A DNA stretch of 64,000 nucleotides. It comes from Polynucleobacter sp. JS-JIR-II-b4 (GTDB lineage Bacteria; Pseudomonadota; Gammaproteobacteria; Burkholderiales; Burkholderiaceae). Below, in pieces: positions 33,804-42,358 of the stretch. The DNA is taken from contig NZ_CP061306.1 in the NCBI RefSeq assembly GCF_018687815.1, positions 620,001-684,000 on the forward strand. Direction: 5' to 3'. Below the pieces are notes generated by a model. The model was not told the origin of the DNA, searched no databases, and saw only the letters and a list, made by a program, of their open reading frames with translations. Within the stretch, counting starts at the first letter, position 1. Every line of letters begins with the position of its first letter. Made by a program: the position numbers and the translations under genes.

Positions 33804-34661
33804 ATGAGTCCAAAACTCCCCATTAATAACTCGCAGACAATTACTGAGTTTTTAAATCTACACAAGACTCAAATATCAGAAGAAGATTCTGAGGATTCTT
33901 ATAAATTTGCTTTTGGTGACGAGGCTTTTTTGTCTCGCAGGGAAACGATTGGCATTCGTTTTGAATTGGAGCTATTAAAACCCGAGATCCTGCTCAAGGA
34001 GCATGGTATTGAACATACGATTACGGTTTTCGGATCAACTCGTTTTATTAGTCATGCAGAAGCATTTGCCCTGAAGGAAAAAGCTAAGACTCCAGCGGAG
34101 ATAGCTATTGCTAGTAAAGCGCTCTTACATAGCAAGTACTACGAATCAGCCCGAGAGTTCGGGTCATTAGTGGCTCACTATAACGCTACTCAAGAGAGCA
34201 ACTTTAATAAACTTCATATTTGTACTGGAGGCGGCCCTGGAATTATGGAGGCCGCTAATCGAGGTGCATTTGAGGCGGGTGATAAAACCATCGGTTTTAA
34301 TATCAGCCTACCTAGAGAGCAGCACCCGAATCCTTATGTTAGCCCTGGCTTAAGTTTTCGCTTTCATTACTTCGCGTTGCGCAAGATGCACTTTATGTTA
34401 CGTGCTAGAGCGATCGTTGCCTTTCCTGGCGGGTTTGGCTCCTGTGACGAGTTATTTGAGGTGTTGACACTGATCCAGACTAAAAAAGTCGTCCCCATTC
34501 CCGTTATTCTGGTGGGTAAAGAATATTGGAATGAAATGATTAACTTTGATCACATGGTGAAGTTTGGCGTGATTAATGAGGAGGATATGCAAACTATCCA
34601 CTTCTCTGAAAGCGCCCAGGAGGCTTGGCAGGTGATTCGGGATTGGTATCAATTGGGTTAA
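33804..34661 (+). CDS. LOG-family nucleoside monophosphate phosphoribohydrolase
   Basis: About 285-residue Rossmann-fold protein of the TIGR00730/LOG family, which cleaves nucleoside 5'-monophosphates. Motifs are CTGGGPGIMEAANRGAF near residue 140 and FPGGFGSCDELFE around 208; the usual PGGxGTxxE is here GGFGS-CDE, a mild variant. An extra N-terminal region of about 60 residues separates it from short LOG proteins and recalls the longer PpnN-type architecture. The ATG at 33804 has AAAAGGA upstream, better than the in-frame one at 33786. Confidence 0.82.
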   Translation: MSPKLPINNSQTITEFLNLHKTQISEEDSEDSYKFAFGDEAFLSRRETIGIRFELELLKPEILLKEHGIEHTITVFGSTRFISHAEAFALKEKAKTPAEIAIASKALLHSKYYESAREFGSLVAHYNATQESNFNKLHICTGGGPGIMEAANRGAFEAGDKTIGFNISLPREQHPNPYVSPGLSFRFHYFALRKMHFMLRARAIVAFPGGFGSCDELFEVLTLIQTKKVVPIPVILVGKEYWNEMINFDHMVKFGVINEEDMQTIHFSESAQEAWQVIRDWYQLG

Positions 34662-34687
34662 CAAGCGCTCGCCTGTAAAATCCCCTT

Positions 34688-35200
34688 ATGAATCCTTCGC
34701 AAACTAGCATCGCCACATCTCTAGATCTTCCAGGCTATCTCTTGGGCGGCGCCATGCTCTTGTTGATCATGGTTTTTCATGGGGTAGCGTTACTGCAGAT
34801 TGCCAAGCGCTATGAAGTGAAAACTTTTCTGTATTTGGCTGAGAAAAAATACTCTGCTGTAGCTCTCTGTTTTTACGTGAGCGTCTTCTGCTTATTCTTA
34901 ACACATATCGCTGAAATATTAATTTGGGGTATAGCTTTGTACGCATTCAGGTTACTACCCGCTCTGGGGCAAAGTATTTTATTTAGCGGTAGCACCTATA
35001 CGGCAATGGGATTTATGGAGGACATTCTTCCCGATGGCTGGAAGATGCTGGCAGTGATCATCGCTTTTTCTGGAATGTTTTCCTTCGCATGGACTGCATC
35101 AGTCATGATCTCCATGACCAAGAACTTTCGCCAGGCCTATACCAAGCTCCATATGAGAAAACTTAACATCTCATCTGACATCATTGATCGTTTTGAGTAA
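34688..35200 (+). CDS. Two-pore-domain-like ion channel protein
   Basis: 170-residue membrane protein with a first helix near residues 15-38, a second around 52-78 and a pore-like region FSGSTYTAMGFMEDI (about 98-112) before a last helix. The arrangement resembles Ion_trans_2 potassium channels, but the filter reads STYTAMGF rather than TVGYGD, so selectivity is uncertain. It lies 26 bases after the LOG gene and 3 bases before the BaiN-like flavoprotein gene, so the three may be one unit. Confidence 0.6.
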   Translation: MNPSQTSIATSLDLPGYLLGGAMLLLIMVFHGVALLQIAKRYEVKTFLYLAEKKYSAVALCFYVSVFCLFLTHIAEILIWGIALYAFRLLPALGQSILFSGSTYTAMGFMEDILPDGWKMLAVIIAFSGMFSFAWTASVMISMTKNFRQAYTKLHMRKLNISSDIIDRFE

Positions 35201-35203
35201 TCG

Positions 35204-36421
35204 ATGAGTAAAACTTGGGATGCCATCATTATCGGTGGCGGGGCAGCTGGTTTATTTTGCGCAGGAGTTGCTGGCCAGTTAGGTAAAAAAGTACTTGTGC
35301 TGGATCATGCTGAGGTATTGGGCGAGAAGATTCGTATTAGCGGCGGTGGCCGTTGCAACTTCACCAATCTCCATAGCAGCCCAGCTAACTTCTTATCTCT
35401 CAATCAGCATTTTGTAAAAAGTGCACTCGCTAGATACCCCTCAACAGAATTTATCAAACTGGTGACATCCCATGGTATTCGTTACCATGAAAAACATCAG
35501 GGCCAATTCTTTTGCGATGATTCTGCCAAACAAATCATTGAGCTATTGTTTGCAGAGTGCGCCAAAGGAAATGTGACCATACGTCATCCAGTCTCCGTGC
35601 AATCAATTGAGCAAGAGGATGATCGATGGCTCATCCAAACGAATGCTGGCACCGAAAAAACCAAGTCACTAGTCATGGCAACAGGTGGTTTACCAGTGCC
35701 CGCCATTGGAGCTACTGCTTATTCCTTGGATGTTGCAAAGCAGTTTGGATTAAATGTGGTTGATCCTAGGCCTGCTTTAGTACCACTCTCATTTACTGCA
35801 GATAACTTCGGTGATCTCAGTGAGTTGGCCGGTCTAGCTGTACCAGTCAGAATTGCCTCCGGTTCAAAGGGCCATCGTTATGGCGCCTGTAGATTCAATG
35901 AGGATTTGCTGCTAACTCACAAAGGCTTATCAGGTCCTGCGGTTCTTCAAGCAAGCAGTTATTGGGAAGAGGGCGAACCTATTCACATCGATTGGCTTGG
36001 CGCAATTGAGCGTCCTGGAGGATTTAATTGTGATGAACTCTTTAACAATAAAGAGAATCGCTTAAAGCTTACTGAAACGATTTTGGCTTCTGTTCTTCCT
36101 CAGCGCTTAGCTAAAGCATTTGCAGAGCAGCGCAATCTAATGGGTCGCAAATGGGCCGAAGTCTCTAAAAAAGACCGTCAAGCTCTTAAGGAGCTGCTAA
36201 CGAACTGGTCTGTAAAGCCAGCAGGTACCTTAGGTTGGAAAAAAGCTGAGGTGATGTTGGGTGGCGTAGATACCAAAGAGCTCGATGGACAAACAATGAT
36301 GTCGCGTAAATATCCGGGGCTATTCTTCATTGGTGAGTGCGTGGACGTCACTGGCCATTTGGGTGGACATAATTTCCAGTGGGCATGGGCCAGCGGCTAC
36401 GCTTGTGCGCAATCCCTATAA
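35204..36421 (+). CDS. HI0933/BaiN-like NAD(P)/FAD-dependent oxidoreductase
   Basis: 405-residue flavoprotein of the HI0933 family. The FAD motif is IIIGGGAAGLFCAGVAGQLG, followed by KIRISGGGRCNFTN around residue 46, the family hallmark, and GGHNFQWAWASGY at the C terminus. The homologue BaiN is linked to bile-acid reduction, but most members are uncharacterised. It follows the channel-like gene by 3 bases. Convergent with terC. Confidence 0.88.
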   Translation: MSKTWDAIIIGGGAAGLFCAGVAGQLGKKVLVLDHAEVLGEKIRISGGGRCNFTNLHSSPANFLSLNQHFVKSALARYPSTEFIKLVTSHGIRYHEKHQGQFFCDDSAKQIIELLFAECAKGNVTIRHPVSVQSIEQEDDRWLIQTNAGTEKTKSLVMATGGLPVPAIGATAYSLDVAKQFGLNVVDPRPALVPLSFTADNFGDLSELAGLAVPVRIASGSKGHRYGACRFNEDLLLTHKGLSGPAVLQASSYWEEGEPIHIDWLGAIERPGGFNCDELFNNKENRLKLTETILASVLPQRLAKAFAEQRNLMGRKWAEVSKKDRQALKELLTNWSVKPAGTLGWKKAEVMLGGVDTKELDGQTMMSRKYPGLFFIGECVDVTGHLGGHNFQWAWASGYACAQSL

Positions 36422-36441
36422 ATTTCTCATCACACCAGGGC

Positions 36442-37200
36442 TTACTTCAGTTTCTTCTTTTCACGCGAGCGGATATTTAAAAGCTCAACCGATAAAGAAA
36501 ATGCCATAGCAACGTAGACATAGCCTTTAGGAATATGAACGCCCATTCCTTCTGCGATCAGTACTACGCCTACAACTGTTAGAAACGATAAGGCCAATAC
36601 TTTGATAGAGGGATGGCGCTGAACAAAATCCCCAATAGGCTTGGCGGCAATGAGCATGATGAGGACTGAAGCAAGGACTGCTGCGATCATCACGCTAATT
36701 TGATCCACCATACCCACTGCCGTAATGACGCTATCCAGAGAAAAAATAATATCTAGTAAGCCAATCTGTAGCACAGAGCCAATAAATAAAGAGAGCATTG
36801 ACTTGGCGCGGCCTTTTCCTTGGGGGTCAATTAGTTCATCGCCATGCTCACCAACCTCTACTTCAATATAAATTTCCTTAGAGGCCTTCCAGATTAGGAA
36901 GAAGCCACCGAGCAATAAGATTAAATCTCTGCCGCTAATCAGGTGGTCGGAGATACTGAAGAGGGGGGTTGTGAGACCCATTACCCACGATAGACTTAGC
37001 AATAAAAGAATGCGGGTGACAAGCGCAAACAAAAGACCGAAGCGGCGAACCTTCTCCCGAATTTCAGAAGGGAGTCTGTTGGCGATAACGCTAATAAAAA
37101 TGATGTTATCAATGCCGAGAATAATCTCAAGGGCAGAGAGCGTTAGAAAGGCAATCCAAGCATTGGGATCACTCAGGAGCTGCATGGTGCTTTCGATCAT
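36442..37200 (-). CDS. TerC-family membrane protein
   Basis: 252-residue membrane protein with about seven helices. LSALEIILGIDNIIFISV near the N terminus holds the conserved acidic residues of the TerC/YoaE family, and LLDIIFSLDSVITAVGMVD around residue 140 is the second acidic motif. Members are linked to manganese export and metal efflux. It is short, without the CBS/CorC domains of longer relatives. Monocistronic, leftward. Confidence 0.9.
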   Translation of the reverse strand: MIESTMQLLSDPNAWIAFLTLSALEIILGIDNIIFISVIANRLPSEIREKVRRFGLLFALVTRILLLLSLSWVMGLTTPLFSISDHLISGRDLILLLGGFFLIWKASKEIYIEVEVGEHGDELIDPQGKGRAKSMLSLFIGSVLQIGLLDIIFSLDSVITAVGMVDQISVMIAAVLASVLIMLIAAKPIGDFVQRHPSIKVLALSFLTVVGVVLIAEGMGVHIPKGYVYVAMAFSLSVELLNIRSREKKKLK

Positions 37201-37280
37201 TTTTTACTTTATGAGTGGAACTATTAATTAGAGTTTAGCCAATAACGCCAAATCACTATTTCCGCTTAATGACCACATCA

Positions 37281-37670
37281 TTAGTTGGGTTGATTTCTCA
37301 TCCAATCCGCAGTGTTCAGAAAAGACTCTTCAAGTTGTTTCGCGGCATCACCAGTTATTCCGCACTCTTCCATAGCCTTATACATACAAGCTAGCCATTG
37401 ATCCCGTTCTTTTAAACCAATCTTGAATGGCAGATGTCGAGCCCTTAGCATGGGGTGACCATATTTGGGTGAGTAGATATCAGGACCGCCCATCCAGCCG
37501 GCGAGGAAGAACTTGAGTTTTTCCCTGGAGCCGGAAAGGTCCTGAGGGTGCATGGACCGCAGATCCTCAAAATGGGGTTCTAAGGCCATTAAATCGTAAA
37601 AACGATCTACTAATTCATCAACCTTGTCGATCCCGCCGATGGCGTCGTAAATGGATTGTCTTTCAGTCAT
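37281..37670 (-). CDS. Group II truncated haemoglobin
   Basis: 129-residue two-over-two globin. FYDLMALEPHF in helix B/C carries the distal tyrosine, the proximal histidine is in RARHLPFKIG near residue 76, and DQWLACMYKAMEE includes the conserved TrpG8 of group II (TrHbO). Likely binds O2, NO or peroxide. It sits between TerC and the phasin-like gene with its own promoter region. Confidence 0.9.
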   Translation of the reverse strand: MTERQSIYDAIGGIDKVDELVDRFYDLMALEPHFEDLRSMHPQDLSGSREKLKFFLAGWMGGPDIYSPKYGHPMLRARHLPFKIGLKERDQWLACMYKAMEECGITGDAAKQLEESFLNTADWMRNQPN

Positions 37671-37774
37671 ACCCTTATTTTAGTGCCTGAATTTGGGGGA
37701 ATTGGCAGTTAATCTATTTCGGTATAGAGTTAACTATCAAAGCCTTATTAACCCTTGTTCATAGGAGCGTAAAA

Positions 37775-38299
37775 ATGGATCCAAAAGATCTTCAAAAGTG
37801 GCAACAAGAAAAAGCTAAAGAGCTATTTGATTACTCGCATAAGCTGCTAGATGCTGCCAAACAGTTGGGTGAGCATCATATTGCTGAAATGGAGTGGGGC
37901 ATGAAAAATGCCCTCGATAGCGCCAAGTCTGCTGCTAAGAATGATTTTGCTAAATTAAAAGACTTGCAAGAAGAGGCAACAAAAGAGGCTGCTAAGCGCG
38001 CTGCAGTCTATCAAAAGAAGGTGAAGTCAGTCCTGAAAGATATTGGCGAAAGCGCTGCCGATGAAACTGAAAAGCATTTGGAAAAGGTTCGCAGTTCTTT
38101 AGTGGGCTGGCTGGAAGATGCTGAAAATAAATTGCCAAGTCATGCAGATAAGCTCTCTAAGGTTGTAAACGAAATGTCTTCAACAGGACAGAAGATGTTT
38201 AAAGAGGGGCGTCGTATTGTTAACCAGGTGGCCGAGACTGCGGAAAAGAATATTGACGACTTAGTTAAGAAGTCCGGTGGTAAGAAGAAGTCTGATTAG
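37775..38299 (+). CDS. Phasin-like polyhydroxyalkanoate granule protein
   Basis: 174-residue almost wholly helical, lysine- and alanine-rich protein with coiled-coil heptads through most of its length and a basic C terminus (KKSGGKKKSD). No signal peptide, cysteines or catalytic motif. Its composition and length are like phasins that coat polyhydroxybutyrate granules, consistent with the 3-hydroxybutyrate dehydrogenase at 17038. AGGAG-like site TAGGAGCG precedes the ATG. Resemblance is general, so a structural or DNA-binding role cannot be excluded. Confidence 0.6.
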   Translation: MDPKDLQKWQQEKAKELFDYSHKLLDAAKQLGEHHIAEMEWGMKNALDSAKSAAKNDFAKLKDLQEEATKEAAKRAAVYQKKVKSVLKDIGESAADETEKHLEKVRSSLVGWLEDAENKLPSHADKLSKVVNEMSSTGQKMFKEGRRIVNQVAETAEKNIDDLVKKSGGKKKSD

Positions 38300-38329
38300 T
38301 ATCGATTTCTAGTATCCCAAAACAGAAAG

Positions 38330-38355
38330 CCGCCTCAGATCTGGGGCGGTTTTTT
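38330..38355 (+). terminator. Intrinsic terminator
   Basis: CCGCCTCAG (38330-38338), AT, CTGGGGCGG (38341-38349) with one T-G pair, then TTTTTT. It ends the phasin-like gene and overlaps the stop of the convergent small gene. Confidence 0.88.
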
Positions 38356-38575
38356 ATTTCCAGCCTTGTAACCATAGCTCACTATTGGTGAGATCACGCC
38401 ATGCAATTTGCGTAGTTTGCTTCGAGTAGACCGCCTCAATTTCGACGAACTCAATTTTCTCGTTTGGTGGTTCTGGCAGGATTACTTTGCTCACCAAGAA
38501 ATGCTTTTGTTTAGCAATCGGTTGAACTGCGGTCCATTTGGTGAGGAGTAATTTCTTAGGGCTGAGTCGATTCAT
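38354..38575 (-). CDS. TIGR02450-type small tryptophan-rich protein
   Basis: 73-residue protein with the layout of the TIGR02450 family: N-terminal NRLSPKKLLLTKWTAV, central KHFLVSKV and a C-terminal tail with WRDL and LWLQGWK. Three tryptophans and many lysines. Function unknown in the family. It lies 22 bases after the lipoprotein gene on the same strand. Confidence 0.85.
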   Translation of the reverse strand: MNRLSPKKLLLTKWTAVQPIAKQKHFLVSKVILPEPPNEKIEFVEIEAVYSKQTTQIAWRDLTNSELWLQGWK

Positions 38576-38597
38576 CGATAGTAAATTCTGATTCTAT

Positions 38598-38915
38598 TTA
38601 TAAGGCAGTGCATTGATACTCTTGACCGTTGGTCAGGAGCAGTCCTGAGGAGCTTGTAAATACGGTCTTTGATTGATCGGTTTGGCCTGAGCATTTCTCA
38701 TCAAAGTAGCTTTGGGTGCCCAAACTGCCGCAATAATCTAGCTGCGCACCCTTAAATTCCATTTGAGCCTTTCGAAGCACCATGGGAATTTTGGATTCAG
38801 AAGGGGAGTTACAGCTCCAAGTGGTATACGTCTCTCGTCCACAGGCACTAAGCCCAATAAGGATCGCAAAGCAGATTGCTAGGCGGATTGGAGGCAGGGT
38901 CTTCAAGGGATTCAT
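38598..38915 (-). CDS. Putative lipoprotein, 105 residues
   Basis: Signal peptide with a lipobox LSAC, the cysteine at residue 25 being the lipidation site. The mature part has further cysteines in WSCNSP, DYCGSL, EKCSG and QYQC-like positions, suggesting disulfides in the periplasm. I do not recognise the family. First gene of a two-gene leftward unit with the Trp-rich protein. Confidence 0.7.
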   Translation of the reverse strand: MNPLKTLPPIRLAICFAILIGLSACGRETYTTWSCNSPSESKIPMVLRKAQMEFKGAQLDYCGSLGTQSYFDEKCSGQTDQSKTVFTSSSGLLLTNGQEYQCTAL

Positions 38916-38984
38916 TGCTAGAGGATAGCGATATTTCCAATATTTCGCCTAAGAACTGGGTTTGGTATTAATATTTACGGCAGA

Positions 38985-38999
38985 TTGTTTAATAAACAA
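38985..38999. promoter_or_regulatory. Perfect 7-1-7 palindrome upstream of FAA hydrolase gene
   Basis: TTGTTTA-A-TAAACAA, centred at 38992 in the 134-base divergent gap between the lipoprotein gene and the FAA hydrolase gene. Likely a regulator site; no candidate regulator gene is adjacent. Confidence 0.45.
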
Positions 39000-39049
39000 C
39001 GTATTAGTATTAATAAAAACATTAAAAACAAAATATTGAAGGAGACGCT

Positions 39050-40099
39050 GTGGATACAAATCGGAGAGATGCGCTTAAATTGGTTGCAACCACTGCTATG
39101 AGCGGCGTGTTTATTTCTAATGCCATTGCTGCAACTGATGGTCAGCCGCCGATTGTGGTTGAGCCATTGACCGGTAAAGCTGGCCTTAGAATTGCCAACT
39201 ATTTGCCAAAAATGGGTGCCACCTCAAGATTGGGATTGGTTACTAATGACGGTATGGTGGTTGATATTCCTGCGGAAGCGGCTCGTCAAAAAGTGCAGCT
39301 TTCATTTGATCCTACTTCAATGATTTCATTGGCCGGTTCTGGTAACAAAGGTTTGCTGGAATTGGCAACCTTGTTTAAGGGCCGTGGAAGTAATTTAGCG
39401 AATGTGAATACTGTGATTTTGCTATCACCTATTCCTAAGCCACAAAGCAATATTTATTGCGTGGGCTGGAATTACCTAGACCATTTTGAAGAGGGTCTCA
39501 AGCATCGTGCTGATACTGCTGTAAAAGAGTATCCAAAGGTTCCTGTGCTTTTTACTAAAGGCACGCAAACCATGAATGGCCCGTTCGACAACATTCCTTA
39601 TGATGCTGGCATTTCCACCATGATTGACTGGGAGGCTGAGTTAGCAGTGGTGATTGGTAAAAAGGGTAAGAATATTTCTGAAGAGAATGCAATGGACTAT
39701 GTCTTTGGCTATTCTGCCTATAACGACACTACGGCGCGTGATATTCAGCAAAAACGTCAGTCCGGTCAATGGTTTAAAGGCAAGAGCTTAGATGGTCACG
39801 GTCCGATGGGTCCCTGGGTTGTTACTGCAGGTGGCGTCAATTTAGATGACGCGCGCATTATTTGCCGTGTGAATGGCGTAGAAAAGCAAAACGCTAGTTA
39901 CAAGCAAATGTATTTCAAGATCCCAGCAATTATTGCCGAGCTATCGCGTGGCTTAACATTACTGCCGGGCGACATTATTGCAACCGGCACTCCTTCTGGG
40001 GTTGGCGCAGGTAGAACTCCTCAGGAGTTTATGAAGCCAGGTGATGTTATGGAAACAAACATCACTGGCATCGGCATTATCCGTAACAAGATTGTTTAA
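39050..40099 (+). CDS. Tat-exported fumarylacetoacetate hydrolase-family protein
   Basis: 349-residue protein starting at a GTG with AAGGAG upstream. The N terminus NRRDALKLVATTAM is a twin-arginine signal with cleavage near NAIAA. The C-terminal FAA hydrolase domain (about 120-345) carries metal-site residues in DWEAELAVVIG, the NDTTARDIQ loop and the end block PSGVGAG. Family enzymes cleave or decarboxylate beta-diketo acids, normally in the cytoplasm, so a Tat signal is unusual. Two relatives lie at 57320 (also Tat) and 58416 (no signal). Confidence 0.85.
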   Translation: MDTNRRDALKLVATTAMSGVFISNAIAATDGQPPIVVEPLTGKAGLRIANYLPKMGATSRLGLVTNDGMVVDIPAEAARQKVQLSFDPTSMISLAGSGNKGLLELATLFKGRGSNLANVNTVILLSPIPKPQSNIYCVGWNYLDHFEEGLKHRADTAVKEYPKVPVLFTKGTQTMNGPFDNIPYDAGISTMIDWEAELAVVIGKKGKNISEENAMDYVFGYSAYNDTTARDIQQKRQSGQWFKGKSLDGHGPMGPWVVTAGGVNLDDARIICRVNGVEKQNASYKQMYFKIPAIIAELSRGLTLLPGDIIATGTPSGVGAGRTPQEFMKPGDVMETNITGIGIIRNKIV

Positions 40100-40138
40100 C
40101 CGATCAACTCGTTAAGCTTTTAGAACAACAGCAAGGAC

Positions 40139-41728
40139 CTAGAGCACCCAGAAGTGATGGGTTCCGTCCTTGCCTAGTTGTTCCACTAAACCAAACTCCC
40201 AATCAAGATATGCCTGCATCGCTGCAGGATCTACGCTCGTGCCTTCATAGGGGCGCTTATAGCGATCCAGAGGAGGCGAGGCTAAATGACTCGGGCCTTT
40301 CTCCAGCTCAAACCCTGCTTTTACCCAGGCAGCATTGCCGCCCTCCAAAACGAGGACCTCGGCTTTAGTCAAAGCTTGCACTTCCTGAGCAGCAAAGAGG
40401 CTTAATTCAGGTGGTGTGCTGGTAATGACATAGCGATCTACCTGGGGAATTTTTTTCATTGCTTCTGCTAGTTGGGATCGAAGGGCATACCAACTTCCAG
40501 GGATGTGTCCTTTAACGTAGTTAGCATGGGTGCTGAAATCAATGGCAATCGTATTGCTATCACTCTTAAGCCAGTTGGAAACGGTCGCGGCATCTACGCT
40601 TTCAATTGTTGGAAGAGCGGGTAGGGGTGCCTTCCATATACCTTTTTCTGTGAGATCGGAGGTAATTACTCCATCAAGAACATAAATATCCCAAGCCATT
40701 TGGGCCAACCAAGATGCTGGCATATTGGCGCGTACTCCACCGCCACTGGGGTCTGCCAACACTACACGTGCACCACGAACCGGAGCAACCATCTCCGTTT
40801 CTTGTACAAGCTGTCCACCTGGTACCGATCTAAAGCCGGGAAGATGACCTGCTTCATATTCTTCCGGAGTGCGCGTATCAAAGAAATAAGTTGTTCGATC
40901 AGATTGCGCTTTCCATGTCTGTACATCGCCCAGGCTAGCGCGCTTAACCCCTGCACGATCAGCAACGCTGCGAGCGCGAATTGCCGCCTCGTTTCTTGTA
41001 TCGTCACTCACTTCCTGAAACTTTCTGCTTTGCCCTTTATCCAATTCTTGACCAGCAAGCGTCCAGCCAATCGTGCCATTACGTAGTGCATTGACTTCAT
41101 TTGGAATGCCAGCATTAATTAGTGACTGCGTGCCAATAATGCTACGAGTTCTGCCAGCGCAGTTCACAATCACTTTTGTCTTTGGGTTAGGCGCTAATTC
41201 TGGGAGACGCAAAACTAGCTCTGCGCCCGGAACACTAATACCGGTTGGAATACTCATGGTGTTGTATTCATCAAAGCGGCGCACATCAACAACAACGACA
41301 TCTTCTTTGTTATCGATTAATTGCTTTACTTCTTGCGCTGATAAAGAGGGGGTATGGGCTTTGGATTCTACAAACTCACCAAATGATTTGCTGGGAACGT
41401 TTACATCTTTGAATACTTCACCGCCAGCTACTTTCCAACCTTGAACACCTCCCTCAAAAACTGATACATCGGTGTACCCAAGATTGATTAAACGTTGCGC
41501 AGCTAATTGAGCAAAACCTTCACCATCATCAAGAGTGACGATGGGTACGTTTTTCTTTGGTAGCTTTGCGTAAGCATCAATCTCTACTCTGGAAAGGGGG
41601 AGGTTTGCGGCAAAGAGGGGATGCTCTTGCGCATGAGGATCCTCCTCGCGCACATCTAAAAATGCAATTTCTTCTTTATTAAGAAGTTTATTGCGAACGA
41701 ATGAATGATTTTTGGTTTGCATGGTCAT
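40139..41728 (-). CDS. Four-rhodanese-domain sulfurtransferase-like protein
   Basis: 529-residue cytoplasmic protein with four rhodanese-like modules (about residues 10-110, 125-225, 255-350 and 370-470). Only module 2 has an active-site cysteine, C190 in NCAGRTR. Module 1 has aspartate (DDGEGFAQ), module 3 has aspartate (ADPSGGGVRA) and module 4 has serine/threonine (TSTPPE) in that position. So one catalytic site would be surrounded by three binding modules. ATG at 41728; a second ATG two codons later is possible. Preceded by a long structured non-coding stretch. Confidence 0.88.
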   Translation of the reverse strand: MTMQTKNHSFVRNKLLNKEEIAFLDVREEDPHAQEHPLFAANLPLSRVEIDAYAKLPKKNVPIVTLDDGEGFAQLAAQRLINLGYTDVSVFEGGVQGWKVAGGEVFKDVNVPSKSFGEFVESKAHTPSLSAQEVKQLIDNKEDVVVVDVRRFDEYNTMSIPTGISVPGAELVLRLPELAPNPKTKVIVNCAGRTRSIIGTQSLINAGIPNEVNALRNGTIGWTLAGQELDKGQSRKFQEVSDDTRNEAAIRARSVADRAGVKRASLGDVQTWKAQSDRTTYFFDTRTPEEYEAGHLPGFRSVPGGQLVQETEMVAPVRGARVVLADPSGGGVRANMPASWLAQMAWDIYVLDGVITSDLTEKGIWKAPLPALPTIESVDAATVSNWLKSDSNTIAIDFSTHANYVKGHIPGSWYALRSQLAEAMKKIPQVDRYVITSTPPELSLFAAQEVQALTKAEVLVLEGGNAAWVKAGFELEKGPSHLASPPLDRYKRPYEGTSVDPAAMQAYLDWEFGLVEQLGKDGTHHFWVL

Positions 41729-42088
41729 ACTGTCTCTCGGATCTTTTATGGAGTCATTATCTTTTAATCTGACCCTGCATTGAATTATTGGAGGCCAGAA
41801 GGTCTTTCCTAAAGACTGTCCGTGGAGAGCCGTAGACCAGTTAAAAGAAAGGCCAAGCGCTCATTTTGGGGTGAGCGGAGAACCCAATAAGGCGGCAAAT
41901 AGGCAATAAAGGCGATTTTCCGGGGATTTTTTATCCTTTTTGGGCAATTTTGGTTCATTAAGGCTATTTTGAATTAACCCGCAAATATAAGAGTTATCCC
42001 TGATTTGGGGGGCGATTTTCTATGGTTTTTATGGGGATATACTGACTTCGCTGTCAGTATAAATATTCATTTGTTAATAGGAGACGAG
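41729..42088. other. 360-bp intergenic region with stem-loops
   Basis: It separates the rhodanese gene (leftward) from the Hc1-like gene (rightward). It contains CGCTCA (41858-41863) with TGAGCG (41872-41877), GTCTTT (41802-41807) with AAAGAC (41811-41816), and a 9-bp hairpin at 42038-42061. On the minus strand the first two would sit in the rhodanese leader. No known riboswitch core was recognised. A structured leader or a small RNA are both possible. Confidence 0.5.
42038..42061 (+). promoter_or_regulatory. 9-bp hairpin upstream of the Hc1-like gene
   Basis: TATACTGAC (42038-42046), loop TTCGCT, GTCAGTATA (42053-42061). It lies 27 bases before the start codon, so it may be an operator or a leader hairpin. 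There is no T-run. Confidence 0.55.
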
Positions 42089-42277
42089 ATGTCACAACAC
42101 GATACATTGTTGGCTGCTTTTGAAGCTTACAAAGCTGAAAACGAAAAATTTATTGAAAAAGGTATTAAGGCATCTGCTGCTCGCGCACGTAAGGCCTTGC
42201 AAGAAATCGCCGGTGCCTGCAAAGAGCGCCGCAAAGAAATCACTGCTGCTAAAGAGGCGATGGAAGCTAAGAAGTAA
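42089..42277 (+). CDS. Histone H1-like (Hc1 family) small protein
   Basis: 62-residue helical, highly charged protein beginning MSQHDTLLAAFEAYK. The core ARARKALQEIAGACKERRKEI is like the N-terminal domain of Hc1-type bacterial histones of Burkholderiales. It lacks the Lys/Ala/Pro-rich tail that gives those proteins most of their positive charge. The ATG at 42089 follows GGAGACGAG; the frame upstream to 42005 is not supported. A minimal nucleoid protein is the best guess. Confidence 0.75.
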   Translation: MSQHDTLLAAFEAYKAENEKFIEKGIKASAARARKALQEIAGACKERRKEITAAKEAMEAKK

Positions 42278-42299
42278 TTCTCACTCCAGACTGATTGAT

Positions 42300-42330
42300 A
42301 AGCCTAGCTTTTACGAGCTAGGCTTTTTTA
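42300..42330 (+). terminator. Intrinsic terminator
   Basis: AAGCCTAGCT (42300-42309), loop TTTACG, AGCTAGGCTT (42316-42325), with T-run to 42329. It ends the Hc1-like gene. Confidence 0.9.
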
Positions 42331-42358
42331 TTGGTGACTTGCACTTTCAGTGCTGTGC

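Noticed and set aside
40700..41086. 128-residue plus-strand frame inside the rhodanese gene
   Set aside because: It is antisense to a clear four-domain protein and has no ribosome site or family motif.
41780..41900. TPP, FMN, SAM or guanidine riboswitch in the rhodanese leader
   Set aside because: None of the conserved cores I know could be matched; only hairpins are certain.
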